Origin: Achromobacter sp. ASV32
Lineage (GTDB): Bacteria > Pseudomonadota > Gammaproteobacteria > Burkholderiales > Burkholderiaceae_B
Assembly: GCF_016428805.1 (NCBI RefSeq)
Contig: NZ_JAELTJ010000060.1
Location: 1-33,108 of the forward strand
Direction of reading: 5' to 3'
DNA length: 33,108 nucleotides
The position numbers were made by a program, and so were the translations under genes. Shown here piece by piece: positions 1-7,606 of the stretch. A model generated the notes under the pieces. It worked only from the letters and a program-made list of their open reading frames with translations, searched no databases and was not told the origin of the DNA. The stretch's first letter is position 1; each line of letters opens with the position of its first letter.

Positions 1-1
1 C

Positions 2-625
2 ACCCGCGTGGGCCTGCCGGTGGTGGACATGGTGACGGGCCTGAACGCGGCCGTGGCAATCCTGCTGGCCCTGAACGAGCGCGTGCGCAGCAATCTCGGG
101 CAGTTCCTGGACATCACGCTGTACGACTGCGCGCTGTCGCTGCTGCATCCGCATGCGCCCAACTATTTTTACAGCGGCAAGACGCCGGGCCGCAGCGGCA
201 ATGCGCATCCGAACATCGCGCCCTACGAGACCCTGCCCACCGCCAGCGGTCCGATCTTCCTGGCGGTCGGCAACAACCGCCAGTTCGCGCAACTGGCGCA
301 GGTGCTGGGCGCGCCGGAGCTGGCCAACGACCCGCGCTATGCCGCCAATGCCGACCGCCTGACGCATCGCCAGGCGCTGCGCGACGACCTGTCGGCGCTG
401 CTCGTCAGCCACGACGCGGCGACACTGGCCGACCGACTGCTGCGCGCCGGCGTGCCGGCCGCGGCCGTGCAGACCGTGGACCAGGCCCTGGCGCATCCTC
501 ACACCAGACATCGCGGCATGGTGCTGGAACAGGGTGACTATCGCGGCGTGGGCTCGCCGATCAAGCTGTCGCGTACGCCGGCCAGGCTACGGCGCCTGCC
601 GCCGGATCTGGCGCCGCAGACTTGA
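2..625 (+). CDS. CaiB/BaiF family III CoA transferase, 3' part (5' end outside window)
   Basis: C-terminal 207 or so residues of a formyl-CoA-transferase-like (family III) CoA transferase, a soluble enzyme that moves CoA between organic acids. The reading frame is already open at base 2, so the N-terminal half with the catalytic Asp lies upstream of the window. Visible family features are the block VVDMVTGLNAAVAILLAL near the cut, the segment GQFLDITLYDCALSLL, the sequence HPNIAPYETLPTASGPIFLAVGNN, and the C-terminal GVPAAAVQTVDQALAHPHT with a final SPIKLSRTPA, all standard for CaiB/BaiF proteins. A GTG at base 8 could be misread as a start but has no Shine-Dalgarno sequence and would give half a protein. 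Substrate cannot be told from this part. It is followed by a candidate terminator and is not in an operon with the permease downstream. Confidence 0.9.
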   Translation, partial: TRVGLPVVDMVTGLNAAVAILLALNERVRSNLGQFLDITLYDCALSLLHPHAPNYFYSGKTPGRSGNAHPNIAPYETLPTASGPIFLAVGNNRQFAQLAQVLGAPELANDPRYAANADRLTHRQALRDDLSALLVSHDAATLADRLLRAGVPAAAVQTVDQALAHPHTRHRGMVLEQGDYRGVGSPIKLSRTPARLRRLPPDLAPQT

Positions 626-939
626 TCCGTCTGGCGCCGTAGTCACACGTTGCAGCCTGGGTTGCCGTCCGGCCGCCAGCCCTCCCTCATCCGCCCACCG
701 CTGCGTGGGCGGTTTCATGCCGGCGCCCCCCGCGTTCGCTCGCCCCGTCCCACGCCGTCGGCCGTTCTCGCTGCGCCTCTTGCATGTTTTTCATGCTTAG
801 ACAATTCGTTGCATCACTGTTGCATTGGCCGCCCCATGGCCGATTTAGACTTTTTCCGTCACTCGGGCCTGCTGCAACGGCAGGCCCTGACGTTGCCCTG
901 GCGCGACTCCCCCATCAAAAGAGAACAAGGAGAAAGACT
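626..939. other. Non-coding spacer between CoA transferase and permease
   Basis: A 314-base stretch without a convincing gene. It holds a short inverted repeat over the stop region (CAGAC/GTCTG, about 618-634), a perfect 8-bp hairpin at 691-712, and a less GC-rich segment at 780-860 that probably carries the permease promoter. In that segment TTGCAT (820-825) and TTTAGA (844-849) are 18 bases apart, which is a weak match to a sigma-70 promoter. TTGCAT also occurs at 780 and 809. Reading frames crossing this spacer lack ribosome binding sites and family features. Confidence 0.5.
691..715 (+). terminator. Hairpin, probable terminator after the CoA transferase gene
   Basis: CCGCCCAC (691-698) pairs perfectly with GTGGGCGG (705-712) across a six-base loop, followed by TTT. 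The stem is strong but the T run is short, so this is a likely rather than certain intrinsic terminator. It lies 66 bases after the CoA transferase stop. Confidence 0.45.
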
Positions 940-2358
940 ATGGCCACGAATGATTCCACGGCGCAGGCGGCCGCTGGCGAGGCGCAGCAGAACGCCCCGC
1001 TCAAGCGGGTCATGGGACCCAAACTGCTGTTGCTGTTCATCGTCGGCGACATCCTGGGCACGGGCGTGTACGCGCTGACCGGGCAAGTCGCCAAAGAGGT
1101 CGGCGGCGCGGCCTGGCTGCCGTTCCTGGTGGCCTTCGGCGTGGCGCTGCTGACCGCCCTGTCGTATCTGGAACTGGTCACCAAGTACCCGAAAGCCGCG
1201 GGCGCGGCGCTGTACGTGCACAAGGCCTTCGGCGTGCACTTCCTGACCTTCATCGTCTGCTTCACCGTGATGTGCTCGGGCCTGACGTCGGCCGCGACCG
1301 CCTCGCAGGCATTCGCCGCGAATATGTTCGCCGCCTTCGGCATGCAGGCCGACAAGACCTGGATCACCCTGGGCGCGCTGGGCTTCATGGCGCTGGTGAT
1401 GCTGGTGAACCTGCGCGGCGCATCGGAAAGCGTGCGCGCCAACGTCGTGCTGACACTGATCGAGCTGTCAGGCCTGCTGATGGTGATCCTGCTGGGCTTT
1501 TACGCCATGTCGCAGGGCCAGGCCGACTTCTCGCGCGTCATTGCCTTCGACACGCCCGAAGACAAGGGCGTGTTCCTGGCGGTGACCTCGGCTACCGCGC
1601 TGGCGTTCTTCGCCATGGTCGGTTTCGAGGACTCGGTCAACATGGCCGAGGAAACCCACAATCCCAGCCGCATTTTTCCGAAGGTGATGCTGACCGGACT
1701 GGGGCTGACCGCCGTGATCTACGTGCTGGTGTCGATCTGCGCCGTGGCGCTGGTGCCGGTGGGTGAACTGGCCAGCAGCACCACGCCGCTGGTGCTGGTG
1801 GTCAAGCGCGCCGCGCCCGGGTTGCCGGTGGAATACATCATGCCCGTGATCTCGATGTTCGCCGTGGCCAACTCGGCGCTGATCAACATGATGATGGCCA
1901 GCCGCCTGTTGTACGGCATGTCGCGCCAGGGCGTGCTGCCGTCGTTCCTGGCGCACGTGCACCGCCGCAACCAGACGCCGTGGACCGCCATCCTGTTCAC
2001 GACCGCGCTGGCCTTCGGCCTGATCATCCTGGTGGCGCTGGGCGACTCCGAGGCCATCCGCGCGCTGGGCGGCACCACGGCCCTGCTGCTCCTGGGCGTG
2101 TTTGCCTTCGTCAACGTGGCCGTGCTGGTGCTGCGCCGCCACCCGGTCAAGCACGAGCATTTCCGCATCAACCGCATCGTGCCCTGGCTGGGCGCGGCCG
2201 CCTGCCTGTTCCTGGTCACGCCGCTGACCGGCCGCGACGTGATCCAGTATCAGGTCGCGGGCTGGCTGCTGCTGTTGGGGGTGGTGATGTGGGGCGTGAC
2301 CTACCTGGCGCGCAGCAAGGAAGACAAGATGCGGCTGGATCCGGCGGCGCTGGAATAG
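940..2358 (+). CDS. APC-superfamily amino acid permease
   Basis: A 472-residue inner-membrane amino acid (or polyamine) transporter of the APC superfamily. The ATG at 940 is chosen because AAGGAGA (927-933) sits seven bases before it; an upstream in-frame ATG at 784 has no such site and would add 52 residues of unlikely sequence. After a hydrophilic N-terminus of about 20 residues, the first membrane helix holds GDILGTGVYALTGQVA, the family's conserved helix 1 with its unwound Gly-rich substrate-binding turn. About 12 hydrophobic segments follow, with a second conserved block (FFAMVGFEDSVNMAEET) in the middle, equivalent to helix 6 and the E-E-T loop of APC permeases. The C-terminus is a short charged tail. 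The gene stands alone, is convergent with ggt 56 bases downstream, and its substrate is not evident. The neighbouring gamma-glutamyltransferase would release amino acids that such a carrier could import, but that link is only inferred. Confidence 0.9.
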   Translation: MATNDSTAQAAAGEAQQNAPLKRVMGPKLLLLFIVGDILGTGVYALTGQVAKEVGGAAWLPFLVAFGVALLTALSYLELVTKYPKAAGAALYVHKAFGVHFLTFIVCFTVMCSGLTSAATASQAFAANMFAAFGMQADKTWITLGALGFMALVMLVNLRGASESVRANVVLTLIELSGLLMVILLGFYAMSQGQADFSRVIAFDTPEDKGVFLAVTSATALAFFAMVGFEDSVNMAEETHNPSRIFPKVMLTGLGLTAVIYVLVSICAVALVPVGELASSTTPLVLVVKRAAPGLPVEYIMPVISMFAVANSALINMMMASRLLYGMSRQGVLPSFLAHVHRRNQTPWTAILFTTALAFGLIILVALGDSEAIRALGGTTALLLLGVFAFVNVAVLVLRRHPVKHEHFRINRIVPWLGAAACLFLVTPLTGRDVIQYQVAGWLLLLGVVMWGVTYLARSKEDKMRLDPAALE

Positions 2359-2414
2359 CCGCCCCGCACCGGCCGCGCGCCTGGCCTGGGCGGGCGGCCG
2401 TCTCGCGCCAGGCC

Positions 2415-4169
2415 CTAGCCGCCCTTGGCCAGGCCCTCGCGGCGCGGATCCACCCCGCCCTGCAGGCCGTCCGGCCCGATCACGATGCCATGGATGCCGC
2501 TGGGAAAATCCGTGATCCTTACCGGATGCCCCATCCGCTCCAGCGCGGGCGCCAGCGCTTCCAGCGACGTGCCCTTTTCCAGTTCGGTTTCCTTGTTGCG
2601 GCTGCCCATGTTGGGCAGCGCCGCCGCGGCCTGAATGTCCAGGCCCCAGTCCAGCACCGCCACCACTGTCTTGGCGACGTAGTTGATGATGGCACTGCCG
2701 CCAGGCGAGCCCACCAGCAGGTAGGGCTTGCCGTCACGCAGCACGATCAGGGGCGACATCGCACTGCGCGGGCGCTTGCCCGGCTCGACGCGGTTGGCCA
2801 CCAGCCGGCCCTCGGGATCCTTGAACGACGACGAGAAATCGGTCATCTCGTTGTTCAGCAGAAAACCGCGTACCAAGATCTTGCTGCCGAATTCGTTCTC
2901 GATGGTGGTGGTCATGGACAGCGCATTGCCATCGGCGTCCACCGCCACCAGGTGGCTGGTCGACGGCTGCTCCAGCGCGTTGTCGCGGCCCAGCGACAGC
3001 AGCTTGCCCTCGGGGTCGCCCGGCAGCGCGACCTTCATGCTGCGGTCGGGCTGGATCAGGGCGCCGCGCGCTTGCAGATAGGCGGGGTTCAGCATGGCGC
3101 GCACAGGCACCCGGACGAAGTCGGGGTCGGCCACGTAGAAATCACGGTCGGCAAAGGCCAGCCGGCCGGCCTCGGCGAAGTAATGCACCGCCTCGACGCT
3201 GCCGGGCGCCCAGTGCGCCATCGGATACTGCTCCAGTTCGCCCAGCATCTGCAGCACCGCGATCGGGCCGCTGCTGGGCGGCCCCATGCCGCAGATCTGA
3301 TAGCCCCGATAGCGCCCGCACACCGGCTCGCGCTCGCGTGCCTGGTAACCCGCCAGGTCGGCCAGCGCCAGATCGCCCGGCTTGGGATGCGCGTGCACCG
3401 CGGCCACGATGTCGCGCGCGATATCGCCCTGGTAGAAGGCGTCCGCGCCCCCCTGCGCCACGGCCCGCAGCGTGGCCGCGAAGGCGGGATTTTTCAGCAC
3501 GTGGCCCACCGGCCAGGCCGCGCCGTCGGGCGCGTAGAAGTAAGCCGCGGCCGCCGGCTGGCGCGGCAGTTCCTTGTTGCCCGCCAGCAGTTTGTGCAGG
3601 CGCGGCGACACGGCAAAGCCCTGTTCAGCCAGGCGGATGGCCGGCTGGAACAGATCGGCCCACGGCAGCTTCCCCTGGCGCCGATGCGCCATTTCCAGGC
3701 CGCGCAGCAGCCCGGGCACGCCCACGGCCATGCCGTTGTTGACCGACTGCGCAAATGGCAAAGGCTTGCCGTCCGCGTCCAGAAACCGGTCGGGGCGTGC
3801 GGCGGCGGGCGCGGTTTCGCGGCTGTCGTAGGTGACGAGGCGGCCTTCCTTGGCCGAATACACCACCATGAAGGCGCCGCCGCCGATGCCTGAGGACTGC
3901 GGTTCGACCAGGTTCAGCACCAATTGCGCGGCGATGGCGGCGTCCACCACGCTGCCCCCGCGGCGCAGCATCTCATCGCCGGCCTGGGTGGCCAGCGGAT
4001 TGGCCGCGACCATCATGAAGTGCGGCGCGCGCACCAGCTCGCGCGCTTGCGTGCCGGTGGCCGCTTCGGGATTGCGGTCGTCGGCGGCAACCGGCGAACG
4101 GGCCCAGGCGGACGGCATCGCGGCCAATGCGGCGGCGAGCAGGACGGCGGCGCAGGGGCGCATGCGCAT
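2415..4169 (-). CDS. ggt: Gamma-glutamyltransferase (periplasmic, autoprocessed)
   Basis: A 584-residue gamma-glutamyltranspeptidase, which hydrolyses glutathione and other gamma-glutamyl compounds or transfers the glutamyl group, and acts in the periplasm. The N-terminus is a signal peptide (MRMRPCAAVLLAAALAAMPS, cleavage probably after AWA at 21-23). The large subunit shows GGSVVDAAIAAQLVLNLVEP and IGGGAF at 71-100 and the RETAP substrate-binding segment near 117-121. The proenzyme cleaves itself before Thr404, in TSHLVAVDADGNA, and that Thr becomes the N-terminal nucleophile of the small subunit, which also contains NNEMTDFS and GSPGG. The start at 4169 has GGAG six bases upstream (4176-4179); Met3 is an alternative. 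It is divergent from a LysR gene 117 bases away, which may control it. TATCAT (complement of 4212-4217) is a possible -10. The family assignment is firm. Confidence 0.95.
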   Translation of the reverse strand: MRMRPCAAVLLAAALAAMPSAWARSPVAADDRNPEAATGTQARELVRAPHFMMVAANPLATQAGDEMLRRGGSVVDAAIAAQLVLNLVEPQSSGIGGGAFMVVYSAKEGRLVTYDSRETAPAAARPDRFLDADGKPLPFAQSVNNGMAVGVPGLLRGLEMAHRRQGKLPWADLFQPAIRLAEQGFAVSPRLHKLLAGNKELPRQPAAAAYFYAPDGAAWPVGHVLKNPAFAATLRAVAQGGADAFYQGDIARDIVAAVHAHPKPGDLALADLAGYQAREREPVCGRYRGYQICGMGPPSSGPIAVLQMLGELEQYPMAHWAPGSVEAVHYFAEAGRLAFADRDFYVADPDFVRVPVRAMLNPAYLQARGALIQPDRSMKVALPGDPEGKLLSLGRDNALEQPSTSHLVAVDADGNALSMTTTIENEFGSKILVRGFLLNNEMTDFSSSFKDPEGRLVANRVEPGKRPRSAMSPLIVLRDGKPYLLVGSPGGSAIINYVAKTVVAVLDWGLDIQAAAALPNMGSRNKETELEKGTSLEALAPALERMGHPVRITDFPSGIHGIVIGPDGLQGGVDPRREGLAKGG

Positions 4170-4251
4170 GACAGACTCCGGAGTGGCGCCGGCGCACCGG
4201 CATGGCCTTGCATGATAGACAAATCCGCCGCGTAAGAGCGGCCCCGCGCCG

Positions 4252-4257
4252 TAGAAT
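4252..4257 (+). promoter_or_regulatory. Candidate -10 element for the LysR gene at 4287
   Basis: TAGAAT (4252-4257) in the context GCCG-TAGAAT-GCGGC lies 29 bases before the LysR ATG and matches a sigma-70 -10 box at five of six positions. No good -35 box is at the expected distance, as is common for activator-dependent or self-regulated LysR promoters. A perfect palindrome ACTCCGGAGT (4175-4184) is in the same divergent region but overlaps the ggt ribosome binding site. Confidence 0.35.
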
Positions 4258-4286
4258 GCGGCTTTGCGCCGACACTCCTACCCGCC

Positions 4287-5177
4287 ATGCGCCTGCGCCA
4301 CATCGAGATCTTCGAAGCGATCCGCCGTACCGGCTCCCTGACGCAGGCCGCGGCGGCGCTGCACATCACGCAACCGGCCGCCAGCAAGCTGCTGGCCAGT
4401 GCAGAGGCGCAACTGGGCTTCAAGCTGTTCGACCGCGTGAAGGGGCGTCTGGTCGCCACGCGCGAAGCCGACATCCTGACGCCCGAAGTCGCCCGCCTGA
4501 ACCAGGACCTGGACAGCGTGCGCCGGCTGGCCGCCAGCCTGCGCGACCGGCCCCACGCGCACCTGCGGCTGGGTTGCGCGCCGGCATTGGGCCTGGGCCT
4601 GCTGCCCGGCGTGGTGCGCGACAGCCGCCAGGCCCGGCCGGGCCTGACCTTCGACATCCACACCCATCACAGCGCCGAGCTGACACGCGGCATGCTGACG
4701 CGCGAGCTGGACCTGGCAGTGACCTTCGACACTCGCGATACGCCCGGCCTGGCCCGTATCGAACTGGGCCACACCGAGCTGGTTCACTTGAGCCGCCGGC
4801 CCGGCAGGGGGCCGCTGGCGCTGGCCGACATCGCGGGCGACGACCTGATCCTGCTGGACGCCAGCGACGCGTCCGGCGCATTGCTGCAGATGGCACTGGA
4901 CGCGCAGGGCCTGGATCCGCGCGCCGCCGTGCGCGTGCAGACGCACTACGTGGCCTGCGCACTGGCCGAGGCCGGCGCGGGAGACGCCATCATCGATGCG
5001 GTCACGGCGCAGGCCATGCAGCGACCCGGCATGTGCCTGCGGCGGTTGACGCCGGCGCTGCGGGTGCCGATCAGCGTGCTGGCGCGCGAGCAGGACCCCT
5101 TATCGGCGCTGCATCGCGATCTGATCGACCGGCTGCGCGCCGCGTGCGAGGCAAGCCAGGCCGCGCTGGCACCATAG
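4287..5177 (+). CDS. LysR-family transcriptional regulator
   Basis: A 296-residue LysR-type DNA-binding regulator. The winged helix-turn-helix fills residues 1-60: LRHIEIFEAIRRTGSLTQAA then ALHITQPAASKLLASAEAQL, followed by the wing and linker helix. Residues from about 90 on form the periplasmic-binding-protein-like effector domain, opening with HLRLGCAPALGLGLLPGVV. The start is placed at 4287 because the HTH begins at once, as in the family; no strong Shine-Dalgarno sequence precedes it. It is divergent from ggt and followed by a strong two-way terminator, so it is probably monocistronic. The effector is unknown. ggt is the most likely target by position, and the downstream Bug receptor gene is a less likely one. 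Confidence 0.9.
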   Translation: MRLRHIEIFEAIRRTGSLTQAAAALHITQPAASKLLASAEAQLGFKLFDRVKGRLVATREADILTPEVARLNQDLDSVRRLAASLRDRPHAHLRLGCAPALGLGLLPGVVRDSRQARPGLTFDIHTHHSAELTRGMLTRELDLAVTFDTRDTPGLARIELGHTELVHLSRRPGRGPLALADIAGDDLILLDASDASGALLQMALDAQGLDPRAAVRVQTHYVACALAEAGAGDAIIDAVTAQAMQRPGMCLRRLTPALRVPISVLAREQDPLSALHRDLIDRLRAACEASQAALAP

Positions 5178-5248
5178 CGGCAGGCTGCGCGCCGGGAACC
5201 CGCCGCGGCCCGCCAGCCGTCCCGCCCCGGCCGGATCATTGGCCCATC

Positions 5249-5274
5249 AAAAAAGCGCCCGAAGGCGCTTTTTT
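5249..5274. terminator. Bidirectional rho-independent terminator
   Basis: A6 - GCGCC - CGAA - GGCGC - T6: the GC stem (5255-5259 with 5264-5268) is extended by the A/T runs on both sides, so it works in both directions. It lies between the convergent LysR and Bug receptor genes and should serve both. Confidence 0.93.
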
Positions 5275-5317
5275 CTGGCGGGTCCAGGCAGCGGGCCGGG
5301 CCCGCGCCTTGAACCGA

Positions 5318-6310
5318 TCAGTCCAGCTTGATGTTCTGCTTTTTCACGACGTCCTTCGCCCAGTCGTACTGCTCCTGGATTTCCTTGGCGAATTCTTCCG
5401 GCGTGTTGCCCGACGGCGCCGAGCCCTGGTCGTCCAGCGCCTTGATGACCTTGGGATCCTTCAGGGCCACGACGGCGGCGTCACGCAGCTTGTTCACGAC
5501 TTCCATCGGCGTGCCCTTGGGCGCCAGCAGGCCATACCAGACCGGCTGGTTCAGCACCGGGAAACCGGCTTCCTTGAAGTTCGGCACGCCCTTGAGCGCA
5601 GCGATGTCTTGCGGCCACGCGATGGCCATGGCGCGCAGCTTGCCCGCCTGGATCTGGGGCATGGAGGACGGCAGGTTGTCGAACAGGATTTCGATCTGGC
5701 CGCCGACGGCGTCGGCCACGGCCGGGCCCGACCCCTTGTACGGCACGTGCACGATGTCGGTGCCCGTGGCCATCTTGAACGATTCGCCCATCAGGTGCAG
5801 CACGCCGCAAGTGCCCGAGCTGCCGTACGAGTACTTGCCGGGGTTCTTCTTGAGCTCTTCGACGAAGCCCTTGAAGTCCTTGGCGGGGAACTTCGGGTTC
5901 ACGGCCACGACGTTGGCGGTGTTGGCGAAGTTGGTGACGGCCTGGAAGTCCTTGATCGGGTCGTACGGCAGGTCGTTGGGGCGGCAGGCCGGGTTCACGG
6001 CCATGGTCGACACGGTGGCGATCGACAGGGTGTAGCCGTCCTTGTCGGCGCGAGCGGCTTCGGCCGCGCCGATGGCGCCACCCGCGCCGCCCTTGTTTTC
6101 AACGACCATCGGCTGGCCCAGTTCCTGGCTCATGCGCTGCGTCACGAGGCGCGCAATGATGTCGGTGGAGCCGCCGGGCGCGAACGGGACGATGACGCGG
6201 ATCGGTTTGCTGGGGTACTTGTCGGCGGCATGGGCGACGGAGGCGCCGAGCGTGCCTGCGGCACCGGTTGCCACTGCGATGGCCAGAGCCAGGGAGCGAA
6301 CTTTATTCAT
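5318..6310 (-). CDS. Bug-family (TctC-like) periplasmic solute receptor
   Basis: A 330-residue extracytoplasmic receptor of the Bug/tripartite tricarboxylate family. It binds a small carboxylate or related solute in the periplasm. A signal peptide ends at AHAADKYP (about residue 28). Next comes the family's opening block KPIRVIVPFAPGGSTDIIAR (residues 35-54), then the typical ENKGGAGGAIGAA stretch. The middle holds the HVPYKGSGPAV motif and the C-terminal half a GVPNFKEAG-type segment. The start is supported by GGAGG (complement of 6321-6325), ten bases upstream. No TctA/TctB membrane genes are next to it, as is usual for the many orphan Bug proteins of Bordetella and Achromobacter, so ligand and transport partner are unknown. 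The divergent partner is the AEC carrier, and the shared 244-base spacer holds paired repeats that may be an operator. Confidence 0.93.
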   Translation of the reverse strand: MNKVRSLALAIAVATGAAGTLGASVAHAADKYPSKPIRVIVPFAPGGSTDIIARLVTQRMSQELGQPMVVENKGGAGGAIGAAEAARADKDGYTLSIATVSTMAVNPACRPNDLPYDPIKDFQAVTNFANTANVVAVNPKFPAKDFKGFVEELKKNPGKYSYGSSGTCGVLHLMGESFKMATGTDIVHVPYKGSGPAVADAVGGQIEILFDNLPSSMPQIQAGKLRAMAIAWPQDIAALKGVPNFKEAGFPVLNQPVWYGLLAPKGTPMEVVNKLRDAAVVALKDPKVIKALDDQGSAPSGNTPEEFAKEIQEQYDWAKDVVKKQNIKLD

Positions 6311-6336
6311 GGGTGTGTTTCCTCCAAGTGTGCGAG

Positions 6337-6383
6337 CCCGTCTGTGAACGGACCGTTTTGTGGTGCACCCGTCTGTGGACGGG
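6337..6383. promoter_or_regulatory. Paired dyad repeats, candidate operator between bug and AEC genes
   Basis: CCCGTCTGTGAACGG (6337-6351) and CCCGTCTGTGGACGG (6368-6382) differ at one of 15 bases and start exactly 31 bases apart, about three helical turns. Each is also a dyad: CCCGTC-TGTG-GACGGG is perfect in the second copy, CCGT-CTGTGA-ACGG in the first. They lie 27-73 bases upstream of the Bug receptor start, inside its likely promoter, and about 170 bases upstream of the AEC start. This suggests binding of two dimers on one face of the DNA. The cognate regulator is not identifiable. Confidence 0.45.
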
Positions 6384-6554
6384 TCAGCAGTTAACGGTGG
6401 GGCGCATTGCGTTGTGCGCAGGGCAGAAAGCCGTGCTGTTTATGAGTTGCTTGTGGCACACGCGCCCGCCAGAATGACGGAGAATAGCAGCAAACGCTTA
6501 CAGTCGCATAGCGCGCCGATCCTCGGCAAAGACCTCGAAAAAAACACCTCTCCC

Positions 6555-7454
6555 ATGTCGGTCGCACTGCTGGTTTTCCCTGATTTCATGCTGGTTGCGC
6601 TAGGTTGGGCGCTACGCCACAAACTGAATTTCTCGCGCGAGTTTTTCGCCGGGACCGAGCGGCTGGTGTACTTCGTGCTCTTTCCCGCGCTGTTGTTCCA
6701 ATCGATCCTGCGCACGCCGATCAGCGCGGGCAACGCCGCAATACTGTTGCAGGCGACGGCGGCGGTGATCGTATCGGGCGTGGCGCTGTCCTGGCTGGCA
6801 GGGCTGGTGCTCAAGCCATCTTCGTTGGGGCTGGCGTCATCGGCGCAATGCGGCTTTCGCTTCAACACGTACATCGGGCTGGCGCTGTCGGCCAGCCTGG
6901 GCGGCACGCAGGGCCAGACGGTGATGGCGCTGATCATCGGGTTCGCGGTGCCGATGGCGAACGTGGCGGCGGTGTACGGATTGGCGCGACACAACGGCGG
7001 CAATCTGCTGCGCGAACTGGCGCGCAATCCGCTGGTGGTGTCGACGCTGGCGGGGCTGGCCTGCAATCTGGCGGGCCTGCATCTGCCGGGACCGGTGGAT
7101 ACGGTGCTGGCGCGGCTGGGCGCGGCCGCGATCGCGTTGGGGATTCTGTGCGTGGGGGCCAGCCTGGCCTGGGAGGGCGGCAAGGGGTATGGGAAGTTGA
7201 TTGCCTGGATGCTGGTGGTCAAGCTGGTGGGGTTGCCGCTGGTGGCGTTGGCGGTGGCTGGGTTGCTGGGGCTGCCTGCGCTGGAGGCGCGGATGCTGTT
7301 GTTGTTCGGGGCGTTGCCGACGGCTTCTGCGGCTTATGTGCTGGCGATGCGGATGGGGGGCGATGGGCGGATGGTTGCCGTCTTGATTTCCCTTGGCACC
7401 TTGTTTTCTGCTTTGACGATTCCGTTGTGGCTGATGCTTGCGGGGGGTGGGTGA
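6555..7454 (+). CDS. AEC-family (auxin efflux carrier-like) transporter
   Basis: A 299-residue membrane protein of the AEC family, which in bacteria includes malonate and other small-acid carriers. It is almost entirely hydrophobic with about ten membrane spans. It begins LLVFPDFMLVALGWALRHK and has the N-terminal helix pair with ERLVYFVLFPALLFQSIL, then the repeat of the fold from about residue 160. The ATG at 6555 gives the usual family length of about 300 residues; frames extending upstream to 6360 add 65 hydrophilic residues that do not fit. There is no clear ribosome binding site. Codons in the last 200 bases shift strongly to G- and T-ending forms (see findings). The gene is divergent from the Bug receptor gene and ends before a strong terminator. 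The substrate is unknown, probably an organic anion. Confidence 0.85.
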   Translation: MSVALLVFPDFMLVALGWALRHKLNFSREFFAGTERLVYFVLFPALLFQSILRTPISAGNAAILLQATAAVIVSGVALSWLAGLVLKPSSLGLASSAQCGFRFNTYIGLALSASLGGTQGQTVMALIIGFAVPMANVAAVYGLARHNGGNLLRELARNPLVVSTLAGLACNLAGLHLPGPVDTVLARLGAAAIALGILCVGASLAWEGGKGYGKLIAWMLVVKLVGLPLVALAVAGLLGLPALEARMLLLFGALPTASAAYVLAMRMGGDGRMVAVLISLGTLFSALTIPLWLMLAGGG

Positions 7455-7519
7455 TTTCGGTTTGGCTGGGGTTGGCCCGCCGCCTGGCCTGGGCTTGCGT
7501 GTGCGGTTTGCGGGGCCGC

Positions 7520-7552
7520 AAAAAAACCGGCTGCGCGGGCAGCCGGTTTTTT
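7520..7552. terminator. Bidirectional rho-independent terminator
   Basis: An A run (7520-7526), then CCGGCTGC (7527-7534), loop GCGG, GCAGCCGG (7539-7546) and T6 (7547-7552). The stem is perfect with A/T runs on both sides. It separates the convergent AEC and fumC genes and should stop transcripts from both. Confidence 0.95.
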
Positions 7553-7606
7553 GCATACGCGGTGTCTTGCGCCGCAGCGGTGATCGCTGCGCGCTGACAG
7601 AGCGCC

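Noticed and set aside
784-939. Upstream extension of the permease to an ATG at 784
   Set aside because: No ribosome binding site there, whereas AAGGAGA sits correctly before 940; the extra residues are not permease-like.
1980-3893. Open frame of 637 codons on the plus strand across the permease end and opposite ggt
   Set aside because: It is antisense to ggt over most of its length, is rich in His, Arg, Gln and Gly, and has no recognisable domain. Such frames are normal in high-GC DNA.
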